From CAYMUL01 sp964393605 (GTDB taxonomy: Bacteria; Bacteroidota; Ignavibacteria; Ignavibacteriales; Ignavibacteriaceae): a stretch of 64,000 nucleotides of DNA. Positions 1-9,037 of the stretch are shown one piece after another. The stretch is from NCBI GenBank assembly GCA_964393605.1, contig CAYMUL010000007.1, positions 62,001-126,000 on the forward strand. Direction: 5' to 3'. Both the position numbers and the translations under genes were made by a program. Position 1 is the stretch's first letter, and each line of letters starts with the position of its first letter. Below the pieces are notes generated by a model. It was not told the origin of the DNA and made no database searches. It worked only from the letters and a program-made list of their open reading frames with translations.

Positions 1-1
1 G

Positions 2-1837
2 CTTTCAAAAAATCTTTACAAGTTTAAAGGAGATAGAGAAACTTTCATCGATGTCGGTATAAGAAAAATTAGGGAATGGATTACTTCGATTCAAATTGAA
101 AAAACTTATACGAAGCGGGAGATTCTTGAACTCTATTTGAATGTTTCTTATTTCGGGAAGAGCGCGTTCGGAGTTGAATCTGCGGCAAAAGTTTATTTCG
201 ATAAAAGTGCAAGCGAACTTACAATCCCCGAAGCGGCAATGCTCGTCGCCCTTTTGAAATCATCTGTCTATTATGACCCCGAACGACGATACGACAATGC
301 TTTCCGCCGCAGAAATGTTGTGATGTTCAGTATGGTTGATGCCGATTATCTTGATGAAAGTTTGTATCAAAAATTTAAAGAAGAACCAATTATTCTCGCA
401 AAAGGGAAGCAGGTAAATCTTTCTTCTATCGCGCCTCACTTCATGGAGTTTGTGAGACAACAAGTTGTGAAGATTGCAGAGAAACATGGATATAATTTGT
501 ATCAAGATGGTTTGAATATTTATACATCGCTCGATTTTCGCATGCAGAAAATTGCAGTGAAAGCAACTCAAGAACACTTGAAAGAATATCAACAGTTGTT
601 CGAAAAAACATGGAAGTGGGATACTAAAAATAATGCGACGTTATTAAAAAGTTTGGTACTCCGCGCTATTAAGAATTCCGATCGTTACAAGAATGCAGGC
701 TCAAACACTGAAAAAAGTTTTATTGTTGATGAGCTTTCAAATCATATTCCGTTCATTGATTCGGTGAAGAAAGCCGCAACAAAAGTTGAATCCGGATTTG
801 TAATTATCGATCCGAAAACCGGACAAATAAAAGCGATGGTTGGAGGCGAAGATCAAAATATTGCGCATGGTTTGAACCGCGTTACTCAAATTAAACGACA
901 GCCGGGTTCGGCGTTCAAGCCCTTTGTTTATGCCGTTGCGCTCGATAATGGTTATCCTCCCGCGTATTCTCTGTTGAATCAAAAATTTGATCATGAGGGG
1001 TGGTCGCCATCAAACAGCGATAATGAATATAGTGATTTCATGACTTTACGCGAAGGTCTTGCAAAATCCGTCAACGTTATTGCAGGGAGATTGACAACGT
1101 CCGAAATCGCCCCTCCTTCGCAAGTGATTCGTTATGCAAAAAGTATGGGAATAAATTCGAATCTTCATGCGTACCCTTCAATTGCGTTGGGAACTTTTGA
1201 AGTCTCTCCGCTTGAACTTTCTACCGCTTACGCGACTTTAGCGAACTATGGAGTTTATACAAGTCCGATCTCTATTTTAAAAGTTGAAGATGCGAATGGA
1301 ATTTTACTTGAAGAATTCAAACCTGAAGTCCGCGAAGCAATTCCGAAAGCGACTGCACAATTGTTAATCAACATGATGCAAGATGTAATGAACTACGGAA
1401 CGGGTGCGGGAGCGAGAAGATATTTTCATCGCCCCGCGGCAGGAAAAACCGGAACAACGCAAGATTTTTCCGATGCATGGTTTGCCGGATTTACACCGCA
1501 GTTAGCCGGCGGTGTTTGGGTAGGATTTGATGATCATCGCATTAAATTCAACGGTTGGTACGGGCAGGGCGCACGAGCCGCAATGCCAATCTGGGCGAAA
1601 TTCATGGCGGAAGTTTATGAAGAGTTGAAAATCCCACTTGAATATTTTGAACTCTCCGATGAAATTGTTCAGGTAGAATTTTGCCTCGATACAATTTTAC
1701 GAGGAGAATCGAAGTTAGCAACGAGCGGATGCCCGAATACCCGCACGGATTATGTAATCAGCAGTAAAATGCCGCGTGCATGCGATATTCATTCCGGCGA
1801 GTTGCGCTATCAAGGAAATACAGGAAGCGGTTGGTAA
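2..1837 (+). CDS. Class A penicillin-binding protein (PBP1A-like), 5' end outside window
   Basis: This is a bifunctional peptidoglycan glycosyltransferase/transpeptidase of the inner membrane that polymerises and cross-links the wall. The reading frame is open from base 2, so the N-terminus lies before the window; a TTG at 137 is internal. The visible start is the end of the glycosyltransferase domain (LSKNLY, then IEKTYTKREILELYLN), so the membrane anchor and catalytic Glu are missing. The transpeptidase motifs are all present: SAFK at bases 908-919, SVN in AKSVNVIAG, and KTG at 1445-1453 followed by TTQDFSDAWFAG. The C-terminus is short and has no extra domain. The family call is firm; the PBP1A subclass is inferred. 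Confidence 0.93.
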   Translation, partial: LSKNLYKFKGDRETFIDVGIRKIREWITSIQIEKTYTKREILELYLNVSYFGKSAFGVESAAKVYFDKSASELTIPEAAMLVALLKSSVYYDPERRYDNAFRRRNVVMFSMVDADYLDESLYQKFKEEPIILAKGKQVNLSSIAPHFMEFVRQQVVKIAEKHGYNLYQDGLNIYTSLDFRMQKIAVKATQEHLKEYQQLFEKTWKWDTKNNATLLKSLVLRAIKNSDRYKNAGSNTEKSFIVDELSNHIPFIDSVKKAATKVESGFVIIDPKTGQIKAMVGGEDQNIAHGLNRVTQIKRQPGSAFKPFVYAVALDNGYPPAYSLLNQKFDHEGWSPSNSDNEYSDFMTLREGLAKSVNVIAGRLTTSEIAPPSQVIRYAKSMGINSNLHAYPSIALGTFEVSPLELSTAYATLANYGVYTSPISILKVEDANGILLEEFKPEVREAIPKATAQLLINMMQDVMNYGTGAGARRYFHRPAAGKTGTTQDFSDAWFAGFTPQLAGGVWVGFDDHRIKFNGWYGQGARAAMPIWAKFMAEVYEELKIPLEYFELSDEIVQVEFCLDTILRGESKLATSGCPNTRTDYVISSKMPRACDIHSGELRYQGNTGSGW

Positions 1838-1863
1838 AAATCAATCTGCAATGATTAATTTTG
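1831..1863 (+). promoter_or_regulatory. Candidate promoter of tRNA-Leu
   Basis: TAATTTTG at 1856-1863 fits the Bacteroidota -7 element TAnnTTTG. A TTG lies 22 bases upstream at 1831-1833. Transcription would start about 15 bases before the tRNA. The spacing is slightly long, so this is tentative. Confidence 0.35.
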
Positions 1864-1884
1864 TAACGAAAAAAAATAATAATT

Positions 1885-1968
1885 GCCCGGATGGCGGAAT
1901 TGGTAGACGCGCTAGTTTCAGGAGCTAGTGGATGTAAATCCGTAGGGGTTCGAGTCCCCTTTCGGGCA
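1885..1968 (+). tRNA. tRNA-Leu(CAG)
   Basis: The cloverleaf can be read directly. The acceptor GCCCGGA pairs with TTCGGGC (one G-U). The D arm holds GGCGGAATTGGTAGACGC. The anticodon stem CTAGT/GCTAG encloses loop TTCAGGA, giving anticodon CAG. A long variable arm is present, as expected for leucine, and the T arm holds GGTTCGAGTCC. The discriminator is A, and CCA is not encoded (CGAG follows). Confidence 0.97.
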
Positions 1969-2069
1969 CGAGTTGTGCAGTGATATTATCTACTTTTTTA
2001 GCGAATTGACTCATCTTCGTGCTTCTGTGGTAAAAAAAGAAGATTGGTTGTAAGAGCGAAGCTGAGGAA

Positions 2070-2127
2070 GATAAAGATTAAGATAAAGATTAAGATAAAG
2101 ATTAAGTGTAAGTGTAAGTGTAAGTGT
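2070..2127. repeat. Compound microsatellite: 12-bp x3 then 6-bp x3.7
   Basis: Three perfect copies of GATAAAGATTAA (2070-2105) run directly into GTGTAA repeats (2106-2127). The tract is non-coding and a likely slippage site. Confidence 0.9.
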
Positions 2128-2246
2128 CTCCTTTCGGGAGATAAATAAGTGTATGAAGAAGAATGGATAATGGAGAAGAATAAAATCCTTTGTGCCTTTG
2201 TGGCATTCTTTTGAAGAATTAAAAATTACAAATTAAAAATCAATGA

Positions 2247-2289
2247 TGAGAATTGTGAATTGAGTCCCGCTCCATCGGGAGAGAATTGG
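2247..2289. repeat. Short palindromic spacer repeat
   Basis: A GAATTGAGT-CCCG-(4)-CGGGAGAGAATTG phrase with a small CCCG/CGGG palindrome. A closely similar phrase lies inside a coding sequence at 39007-39047, so this is an interspersed family. Confidence 0.55.
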
Positions 2290-2932
2290 CTTCGTGTTTC
2301 TAAGTGAACTTAGTGGTTTAGTTTCCTTTTTTACCACTGAGGCACTAAGCGCACTAAGTTACACTGAGGAGAATCGCATGGGACGAATTAATAATTACAA
2401 ATTAACCTTTGCGTTGTTTTGCGAACCTCACGGTTAAAAAAGAAATTGTTGTATGAGCGGAGAAAGGGAATTGACAATGGACAATTGAGAATTGATAATG
2501 AAGTTTGAACATTGACAATCAAAAATTCCTCTGTGTTCCTCTGGGTTGTCTTTTGTGAAAAAAGAAGATTGGTTGTACTGTCGAAGGAGATAAAGATTAA
2601 GAGAAGGAGAAAGAAGATGACAAGAATTGAGAATTGAATAATAGCTCGGGCGGATGCTCGTCCTTTTTTTTCACATGTTAATAATCGGATCGCGCATATA
2701 AAAATTCTCTCCATTTCGGTGGAGATGCAACGAGGTTGATTTACTCTATTCTTCGAACATCTTTATTTATCCAAACATTTTTTTGTTTAGCTTTTTTCCG
2801 GTAGAAAATTTTTCTTTTTCCTTTTGCATATGACAATGTTTATCGAAATATTAGTCTTCAAGTTTTAACTAACTAATAATTTACTCTAACTAATCAACAT
2901 GATTTTCAACTAACAAATCACGAGGAGATTTT

Positions 2933-4903
2933 ATGGCGGAAAATAATTCCACCTCTTCACACTTCAAACCCTATATTGAAGCATCATCAAACATAGCGGA
3001 GTTCACACCGAAAGCGATACTACTTGGCGCAATCTTCGGTATCATCTTCGGAGCGGCTACCGTCTATCTTGGTTTAAAAGTAGGATTAACTGTTTCAGCT
3101 TCCATTCCAATTGCAGTACTTGCAATTGCAGTATTCAAAAAAATCGGAAACTCAACCATTCTCGAAAACAACATTGTGCAAACAATCGGCTCCGCCGGTG
3201 AATCAGTTGCCGCAGGTGTTGTCTTCACTATTCCTGCATTATTATTCCTACCCGGAGGCAGTGATTACTTTAAGTACTTTCAAATTTTTGTGCTTGCACT
3301 CGCGGGAGGAATTCTCGGCGTACTATTCATGATTCCGCTTCGCCGTTCTTTAATTGTAAAAGAACATGGAACGCTCCCGTATCCCGAAGGAACTGCCTGC
3401 GCCGATGTACTTGTTGCCGGTGAAAAAGGTGGTAACCTCGCGAAGAAAGTTTATTACGGACTCGGGCTCGCATTTCTTTATAAACTTTTGATGTCAATTT
3501 TTGGTTTGTGGAAAGAAGTTCCGAGTTACGTTTTCTCAAGAACATCTTCTTTACCAAACGGAACCGTGAATGCGGAAATTACACCTGAACTTCTCGGTGT
3601 CGGTTACATCATCGGTCCGAAGATAGCAGGAATTATGGTTGGCGGCGGTGTTCTTTCATGGATTGTGTTGATTCCACTTATTACACTGCTCGGCGATCAA
3701 ATGACAACCGTATTCGCGCCGGGAACAAAACTAATCAGCGAAATGTCCGCCCGTGAAATTTGGAATTATTACATTCGTTATATTGGCGCAGGTGCTGTTA
3801 CTTTCGGCGGAATAATTACACTCATAAAATCTTTCCCGACAATTGTAAATGCATTCAAAGATTCTTTCGCAGATTTGAAGCAGAGAAGAAGCGGTGAAAA
3901 AATTGTTCAATCAAGAACTGAAAAAGATATTCCATTGGTCTTCGTCTTGATTGGCAGTGTTGCGCTTGTAATTTTTATGGCACTGATTCCTTCAATCCCA
4001 ACAAACTTTTTATCCGCTTTGATGATAGTGATTTTCGGATTTTTCTTTGTTACAGTCTCATCGCGCATTGTTGGGTTAATCGGTTCATCATCAAACCCGA
4101 TTTCAGGAATGACGATTGCCACATTGATGGCAACATCTTTAATTTTTGTCGGCATTGGATGGACCGGCGATCTTTACCAACCGATAGCACTTGTTGTCGG
4201 TTCAATTGTCTGTATTGCCGCGGCAAATGCAGGTGCAACATCTCAAGATTTAAAAACCGGGTACATCGTAGGTGCCACACCCGTTAAGCAGCAGATAGGT
4301 TTAATCATCGGTGTGCTTGCTTCGGTTGTGGTAATCGGATTTACTTTACTATTATTGAACGACACACTCGGTATCGGAGTTGTATCGGAAAATCATCCGA
4401 ACCCGCTTCCTGCACCGCAGGCAACATTAATGGCAACAGTGATTAAAGGTTTGCTCAGCCAAAATCTTCCATGGGGATTAGTAATAATCGGAATGGGAAT
4501 TGCCGCAGTGGTTGAACTTTGCGGAGTTCGTTCACTTCCGTTTGCTGTCGGAGCGTATCTTCCATTATCAACAACAGCACCGATTTACATTGGCGGATTA
4601 GTAAAATGGTTTGTCGATAAGAGAAAGAAAAGTGCAACCGAAGAATCTGAAATTGGTCCTGGTGCATTATTCAGTTCAGGTTTAATTGCGGGAGGCGCAA
4701 TAACCGGAATCATCATCGCAATTATGATTGGAACTTCCGTCGGTGTTGACGATAACGGAAAATCTGTTTCATTGATGGATATGATGAATACTCAAATTGG
4801 CGAACACATGGGAACAACCGGAGATTTGGTTTCACTCATCTGTTTTGCCGCGCTCGCTTTTGTTCTTTACAAATTTGCAATGAGTAAAGAAGAGAAAGTA
4901 TAA
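2933..4903 (+). CDS. OPT-family oligopeptide transporter
   Basis: This is a 656-residue, very hydrophobic inner-membrane protein of the OPT (oligopeptide transporter) superfamily, which imports small peptides or peptide-like ligands by proton symport. Evidence is the N-terminal block FTPKAILLGAIFGIIFGAATVYLGLKVGLTVSASIP, quoted here by its ends, which is typical of prokaryotic OPT proteins. Family length, about 14-16 hydrophobic segments, and Pro/Gly-rich loops such as GEKGGNLAKKVYYGLG agree. The ATG follows GAGGAG by eight bases. The MFS gene starts one base after the stop, and an aminopeptidase closes the cluster, which supports peptides as substrate. The substrate itself cannot be read from sequence. 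Confidence 0.9.
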   Translation: MAENNSTSSHFKPYIEASSNIAEFTPKAILLGAIFGIIFGAATVYLGLKVGLTVSASIPIAVLAIAVFKKIGNSTILENNIVQTIGSAGESVAAGVVFTIPALLFLPGGSDYFKYFQIFVLALAGGILGVLFMIPLRRSLIVKEHGTLPYPEGTACADVLVAGEKGGNLAKKVYYGLGLAFLYKLLMSIFGLWKEVPSYVFSRTSSLPNGTVNAEITPELLGVGYIIGPKIAGIMVGGGVLSWIVLIPLITLLGDQMTTVFAPGTKLISEMSAREIWNYYIRYIGAGAVTFGGIITLIKSFPTIVNAFKDSFADLKQRRSGEKIVQSRTEKDIPLVFVLIGSVALVIFMALIPSIPTNFLSALMIVIFGFFFVTVSSRIVGLIGSSSNPISGMTIATLMATSLIFVGIGWTGDLYQPIALVVGSIVCIAAANAGATSQDLKTGYIVGATPVKQQIGLIIGVLASVVVIGFTLLLLNDTLGIGVVSENHPNPLPAPQATLMATVIKGLLSQNLPWGLVIIGMGIAAVVELCGVRSLPFAVGAYLPLSTTAPIYIGGLVKWFVDKRKKSATEESEIGPGALFSSGLIAGGAITGIIIAIMIGTSVGVDDNGKSVSLMDMMNTQIGEHMGTTGDLVSLICFAALAFVLYKFAMSKEEKV

Positions 4904-4904
4904 T

Positions 4905-6191
4905 ATGAGCGAAACAACAATTTTAGAAGGAAGAAAACCATCCCCCTTTTACAGGTGGATGGTTCTTATTTTTATTAGTCTTGCAATGTTCGGAAATTAT
5001 TATGTGTACGATAGCATTGCCCCGATCGCCGATCTCCTCAAAGCAAACTTAAACATTTCCGATGAGATAATCGGTTCGATGTATTCTGTTTATAGTGTTG
5101 CGGCGATAGTAATTTTATTGGTCGGCGGAGTGATAATCGATCGTTATGGAACAAAGAAAACTACGCTTGCCTTCGGAATACTTTGCGCGGTAGCGGCAAT
5201 CGTTACTGCATCATCTTCCGATGTGTACGTAATGCTTTTTGGTCGTGTGTTGCTCGGGCTTGGCGCGGAACCGTTAATTGTTGCAATTACAACTGCTCTT
5301 GCAAAATGGTTTAAAGGTAAAGAACTCAGTTTTGCATTCGGAATAAATTTAACAATTGCGCGGCTTGGTTCTGTTGCCGCAGATAATTCTCCAACCTGGG
5401 CAAGCGGTTGGTACGGTTCATGGCAAGGACCACTTCAACTCGCTGTTATAATTTCTCTATTCTGTGTAATTGGAGGAGTAGTTTATTACATGCTCGAAAG
5501 CAGTGCTGAAAAAAAATATTCGCTCGGCAAAGCAGGTGAAACGGACAAACTCGATTTTAAAGGGATGTTTAAATACAGTAAATCTTTTTGGTTCATTGTT
5601 GCGCTTTGCGTTACTTTTTATTCAGCAGTTTTTCCGTTCAGAAGTTTTGCAATTAAATTTTTTATTGAAGGGCATGGTGCAAGCAGAGAATTCGCGGGAT
5701 TTCTAAATAGCATTCTTCCGCTATCGGCTATGATTGCAACTCCGCTTTTCGGATTGTTCGTTGATAAAGTTGGGAAGCGCGCTTTGTTGATGATGGTTGG
5801 ATCGATTCTCCTTTTGCCCGTTTATTTAATGATGGTTTATTCCGATGTGAGTCTTTATGTACCGATTGCATTAATGGGAATTTCTTTTTCATTAATTCCT
5901 GCAGTAATGTGGCCCTCGGTTGCATACATTGTCGAAGAAAAAAAATTAGGTACCGCTTATGCACTCATGACGCTAATTCAACAAGTCGGTTTAGCCGGAT
6001 TCAATTGGCTTATCGGTTGGGCAAATGATTACTCGAAAGCAAGCGCCACAAATCCCGACGGTTATCAACTTGGAATGTGGATATTTTCTATTCTCGGTTT
6101 CTTCGGTTTGTTTTTTTCTTTCATGTTAAGAAAAACCGAAACCGGTCCGGGCGGACATGGTTTGGAAAATCCAACAGGCTCGAAAAATTAA
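4905..6191 (+). CDS. MFS transporter
   Basis: A 428-residue major facilitator superfamily permease with about 12 membrane segments. The A-motif region GGVIIDRYGTKKTTLAFG lies between segments 2 and 3 and FGLFVDKVGKRALLM is its second-half counterpart. The N-terminal region (SMYSVYSVAAIVILLVGGV) recalls the MFSD1-like branch, whose animal member carries dipeptides; this subfamily placement is recalled, not computed. The gene follows the OPT gene with a one-base gap and precedes two exported proteins and an M29-like aminopeptidase, so di/tripeptide transport is a reasonable inference. The C-terminal tail is hydrophilic (GPGGHGLENPTGSKN). Confidence 0.85.
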   Translation: MSETTILEGRKPSPFYRWMVLIFISLAMFGNYYVYDSIAPIADLLKANLNISDEIIGSMYSVYSVAAIVILLVGGVIIDRYGTKKTTLAFGILCAVAAIVTASSSDVYVMLFGRVLLGLGAEPLIVAITTALAKWFKGKELSFAFGINLTIARLGSVAADNSPTWASGWYGSWQGPLQLAVIISLFCVIGGVVYYMLESSAEKKYSLGKAGETDKLDFKGMFKYSKSFWFIVALCVTFYSAVFPFRSFAIKFFIEGHGASREFAGFLNSILPLSAMIATPLFGLFVDKVGKRALLMMVGSILLLPVYLMMVYSDVSLYVPIALMGISFSLIPAVMWPSVAYIVEEKKLGTAYALMTLIQQVGLAGFNWLIGWANDYSKASATNPDGYQLGMWIFSILGFFGLFFSFMLRKTETGPGGHGLENPTGSKN

Positions 6192-6204
6192 ATAGGAGTT
6201 TATT

Positions 6205-6993
6205 ATGAAGAAATTTGTTTTAATTATTTGTGGATTTCTTTTTACTTCTGCGCCTGTGAAAGCGCAATGTTGCGGTCCCGATCTTGAATGCACCGCAATG
6301 TGTATCCAATACTTTCTCTTTTCGGGAGTTGGTATTTCTTACGGAGTACAGCAATATTCTGCAGAGGGTTTCAATCATTATATCGATGTTTATAATCAGA
6401 GACACACTTCAACATTAACAAAACAGATGCCAAAATTTGGTTCGGGAAATGTTATTACCGGAACGCTTTACTTAGTCGATTTGCCCGTAGAAGAATTCCG
6501 GTTCGGATTGAAGGGTTCTTACAGTGTCATGTGGGAAAATAATTTCTCCGAAGCCGGTTCGATTGGGAAGCGTGAATATAATCTCATGGTGAATTCAATT
6601 TGTGTTGGTTTCGATACTCGAATGCGCTTTATGGAAATTATAGAAATAAAGTTAGCAGATATCCAATTACTTTACAGCAATGCAACGCTGACGAATAAAC
6701 TCACTTCAGCATCGCTCGGAAATACTGAAGAGAAATTGAAATCTGATGAATCTTATTTTGGAATATTGCTCGGAGTCGGTGCCGCATTTTATCCTCTCGG
6801 AGACTATTTAGCCGTTGAAGCAAATGCAGGTTATTCTTTGTTTGAAATTCGAAAAATAAAATTTTCAAATGGTGCACTCTTACAACAAGATGAAAATACG
6901 AATATCGCAATGGATAATTTCATAAACGGCGGTGGAATTTTTTTAAACGCCGGCATCAAATTTGCGCTCGGGCTTGAAAATATTTTTAAATGA
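6205..6993 (+). CDS. Exported protein, probable outer-membrane barrel (paralogue 1)
   Basis: A 262-residue protein with a signal peptide ending near VKAQ, then a cysteine-rich start (CCGPDLECTAMC). The remainder is alternating strands rich in Gly and aromatics, as in small outer-membrane barrels. I do not recognise a named family. It is a paralogue of the next gene: both have G-x-YxxQ-(F/Y)-x-x-EG-(F/L)-N-x-Y-(I/V) near residues 45-65 and similar C-terminal strands. It starts 13 bases after the MFS gene with AGGAG upstream and overlaps the next gene by four bases. It may be a porin-like or structural partner in the peptide cluster; that is only context. Confidence 0.6.
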   Translation: MKKFVLIICGFLFTSAPVKAQCCGPDLECTAMCIQYFLFSGVGISYGVQQYSAEGFNHYIDVYNQRHTSTLTKQMPKFGSGNVITGTLYLVDLPVEEFRFGLKGSYSVMWENNFSEAGSIGKREYNLMVNSICVGFDTRMRFMEIIEIKLADIQLLYSNATLTNKLTSASLGNTEEKLKSDESYFGILLGVGAAFYPLGDYLAVEANAGYSLFEIRKIKFSNGALLQQDENTNIAMDNFINGGGIFLNAGIKFALGLENIFK

Positions 6994-7745
6994 AAAATTT
7001 TTTTTTAATCACTTCTTTCATTCTTTATGCTAATAACTATTTGAATGCACAAGGCACTCTCGGCTTCGGGTGCCTCGGGCTTGTGGGCGGTTTTGCGGGT
7101 TATGAAATACAAGACTTTCAACCGGAAGGTTTGAATAATTATGTGAACGATTTCAATTTACTTTATAAAGATTCTATCGATGCGCCATTCCGATCTTTTG
7201 GCGATACGCGAGGTTTCCGCATAGGGTTAAATCTATTCCGCAGAGATGTCGGCGGAATGATTTTAACTTTTAAAACTTTTTATCGTTCTCTTTCCCAAAA
7301 AAACGAAGCAAAGATTTTAAGTAGTTCCGGTTCTTCTATTTATACATTGGATTATCGAAGCACGTCATTCGCTTTCGGTGCAGATATTGGCACTCCGATT
7401 TCACGCATGATCGATTGGAAAATTCTTGACGTTTCAATTCTATTCACAAACATAAGATTAACAAAAACTTCGAGCATCCCCGGTTCACTCTCTTCATTAA
7501 CGCAAGCAAACTCGGTAGATAACATTTACGGCTACTCAGCCGGTACGGGATTTATTTTAGGAATTGTGCCTGGCTATATCACTTTTGAGACAACTCTTGC
7601 ATACACGCAAAATCTTGTTAAACGATTACAGTTCGATGACGGCACTTTTTTCTCACTCCTTTCAAATGGCGCGGTGATTGAAGAGACAGTCGCGAAGGGA
7701 GGATTAAATGTAATTCTTCAACTCAACATCGGTTTCCCTTTTTAA
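6990..7745 (+). CDS. Exported protein, probable outer-membrane barrel (paralogue 2)
   Basis: A 251-residue protein with a signal peptide ending near LNAQ. Beta-barrel-like sequence follows (FKTFYRSLSQ, FAFGADIGTPISR, VILQLNIGFPF, ending in Phe as many barrels do). The shared EG-(L/F)-NNY motif marks it as a tandem duplicate of the preceding gene, with low overall identity. The start overlaps the previous stop (ATGA), so translation is probably coupled. No enzymatic motif is visible and the function is unknown. Confidence 0.6.
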   Translation: MKNFFLITSFILYANNYLNAQGTLGFGCLGLVGGFAGYEIQDFQPEGLNNYVNDFNLLYKDSIDAPFRSFGDTRGFRIGLNLFRRDVGGMILTFKTFYRSLSQKNEAKILSSSGSSIYTLDYRSTSFAFGADIGTPISRMIDWKILDVSILFTNIRLTKTSSIPGSLSSLTQANSVDNIYGYSAGTGFILGIVPGYITFETTLAYTQNLVKRLQFDDGTFFSLLSNGAVIEETVAKGGLNVILQLNIGFPF

Positions 7746-7754
7746 GGAGTATTA

Positions 7755-8717
7755 ATGATTTCAAAATTAGATAATGCATGTAGAATCGCTATTCAAGTTT
7801 GTATGAAAGTAAAAAAGAGCGAAAAAATTTTAGTCGTATCCGATTCATACGCTCGCGAAATTGGTTATGCAATTCACCGGAATGCTGTTGCACTCGGTTA
7901 CAAATCTCTTTACACTGAAATGATTCCTCAAAAAAATAACGGTGAAGAACCTTCCTCCGAAATTGCGGAATTAATGAAAAAATTTGATGTAGTTTTCTGT
8001 CCTACTCTAAAATCATTGACGCACACAGATGCCCGCAGAGCCGCATCGGCATTGGGTTCCCGCATTGCCACTTTCCCGGGCATCACTAAAGATGTTATGG
8101 TTCGCGGAATGAATGCTGACTATAACAAGATTGCAAAACTTTCCATTAAACTAAAAATAATTTTAGAAAAAGGGAAAGAGATTAAAGTCGTAACTAAGAA
8201 AGGAACGGATATTTCATTTAGCATCGAAGGAAGAACTTCGTTTGCATCGAAAGGATTATTCCACAAAAAAGGGGAGAGCGGAAATCTTCCGACCGGCGAA
8301 ACTTTTCTCGCTCCTGTTGAAGGAACTACAAACGGAATTTTTATTGTTGATGGTTCAATGGCTGGTTTGGGTTTAATGAAGAATGCAAATATTTTTATCG
8401 AAGTTAAAGATGGATTCGCCACAAAAATTTATGGCAGTGATGCGGCTAAAAAATTAGAATCAATTTTAAATAAACATGGAAAAGATGCTCGCAACATTGC
8501 AGAGTTTGGAATCGGCACGAATGATACTGCACGTTTAAGCGGCGTTCTCCTCGAAGATGAAAAAGTAATGGGCACAATTCACATCGCACTCGGGAATAAT
8601 AAATCAATGGGAGGAAGCGTCGGCGTGCCGCTTCATCTCGACGGCGTTGTAAAATTTCCGACGGTTTTCATGGACGGCAAAAAAATCATGAACGAAGGAA
8701 TTCTGCTTATAAAGTAA
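7755..8717 (+). CDS. Aminopeptidase, M29 (thermophilic metalloprotease) family-like
   Basis: A 320-residue cytoplasmic protein resembling M29 metallo-aminopeptidases (AmpS/PepS type), which remove N-terminal residues from peptides using two divalent metals. The family-type blocks are LPTGETFLAPVEGT, AEFGIGTN, and GTIHIALGNNKSMGG followed by PLHLDGVVKFPTV; these carry the expected Glu, His and Asp metal ligands. It is shorter than classical M29 enzymes (about 400 residues), like the leucyl-aminopeptidase-like branch. No signal peptide. It is the last gene of the OPT-MFS cluster and fits digestion of imported peptides. A short diverged copy of its last codons sits beyond the gap at 8928-8966. 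Confidence 0.8.
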   Translation: MISKLDNACRIAIQVCMKVKKSEKILVVSDSYAREIGYAIHRNAVALGYKSLYTEMIPQKNNGEEPSSEIAELMKKFDVVFCPTLKSLTHTDARRAASALGSRIATFPGITKDVMVRGMNADYNKIAKLSIKLKIILEKGKEIKVVTKKGTDISFSIEGRTSFASKGLFHKKGESGNLPTGETFLAPVEGTTNGIFIVDGSMAGLGLMKNANIFIEVKDGFATKIYGSDAAKKLESILNKHGKDARNIAEFGIGTNDTARLSGVLLEDEKVMGTIHIALGNNKSMGGSVGVPLHLDGVVKFPTVFMDGKKIMNEGILLIK

Positions 8718-8790
8718 ATGCAATGTGGGTGGGTGCTCTTAATCTATTATTATTTTGTTTTCTATTTATCAATCACGGATTTGAACTGAT

Positions 8791-8827
8791 ATGAAAAATG
8801 AAATTATTCTATACCGACCAGATAAAC
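8791..8827 (+). CDS. RhuM-family gene start, cut by the scaffold gap
   Basis: ATG at 8791 opens MKNEIILYRPDK, nearly identical to the first residues of the full RhuM gene at 9038. The frame is lost in the run of N. This is either a second gene copy or an allele of the same gene at a contig end. Confidence 0.5.
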
Positions 8828-8927
8828 NNNNNNNNNNNNNNNNNNNNNNNNNNNNNNNNNNNNNNNNNNNNNNNNNNNNNNNNNNNNNNNNNNNNNNNNN
8901 NNNNNNNNNNNNNNNNNNNNNNNNNNN
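8828..8927. other. Assembly gap (100 N)
   Basis: Exactly 100 N, the conventional filler for a gap of unknown size. About 148 bases left of it (8679-8827) recur with differences right of it (8928-9074), so real gap size and gene order here are uncertain. Confidence 0.99.
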
Positions 8928-8966
8928 AAAAAAATCATGAACGAAGGAGAGCTACTTATAAAGTAA
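8928..8966 (+). pseudogene. 3' tail of a second M29-like gene or allele
   Basis: The right-hand contig opens in frame with KKIMNEGELLIK and a TAA stop, against KKIMNEGILLIK at the end of the complete gene. Only the last 12 codons are visible. It may be the end of an intact gene hidden in the gap. Confidence 0.5.
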
Positions 8967-9037
8967 ATGCAATGTGGATGGGTGTTCTAATTGATTATTA
9001 TTTTTTTTCTGTTTATCAATCACGGATTTGAACTGAA

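Larger units (their letters stand above)
1969..2932. other. Gene-free, repeat-rich spacer
   Basis: I see no credible gene in these 964 bases. The stretch is made of short degenerate repeated phrases. Three related copies of an AAAAAAGAAGATTGGTTGTA-like phrase occur near 2034, 2430 and 2565. There are fragments resembling accactgaggcactaag, a CTCC..GGAG mini-palindrome at 2128-2139, and a tandem hexamer tract at 2070-2127. The last 60 bases lead into the OPT gene with a GAGGAG ribosome site. Confidence 0.7.

Noticed and set aside
2388..2714. 108-codon minus-strand open frame in the spacer
   Set aside because: It crosses the repeat phrases, has no ribosome site, and its protein reads as translated low-complexity DNA.
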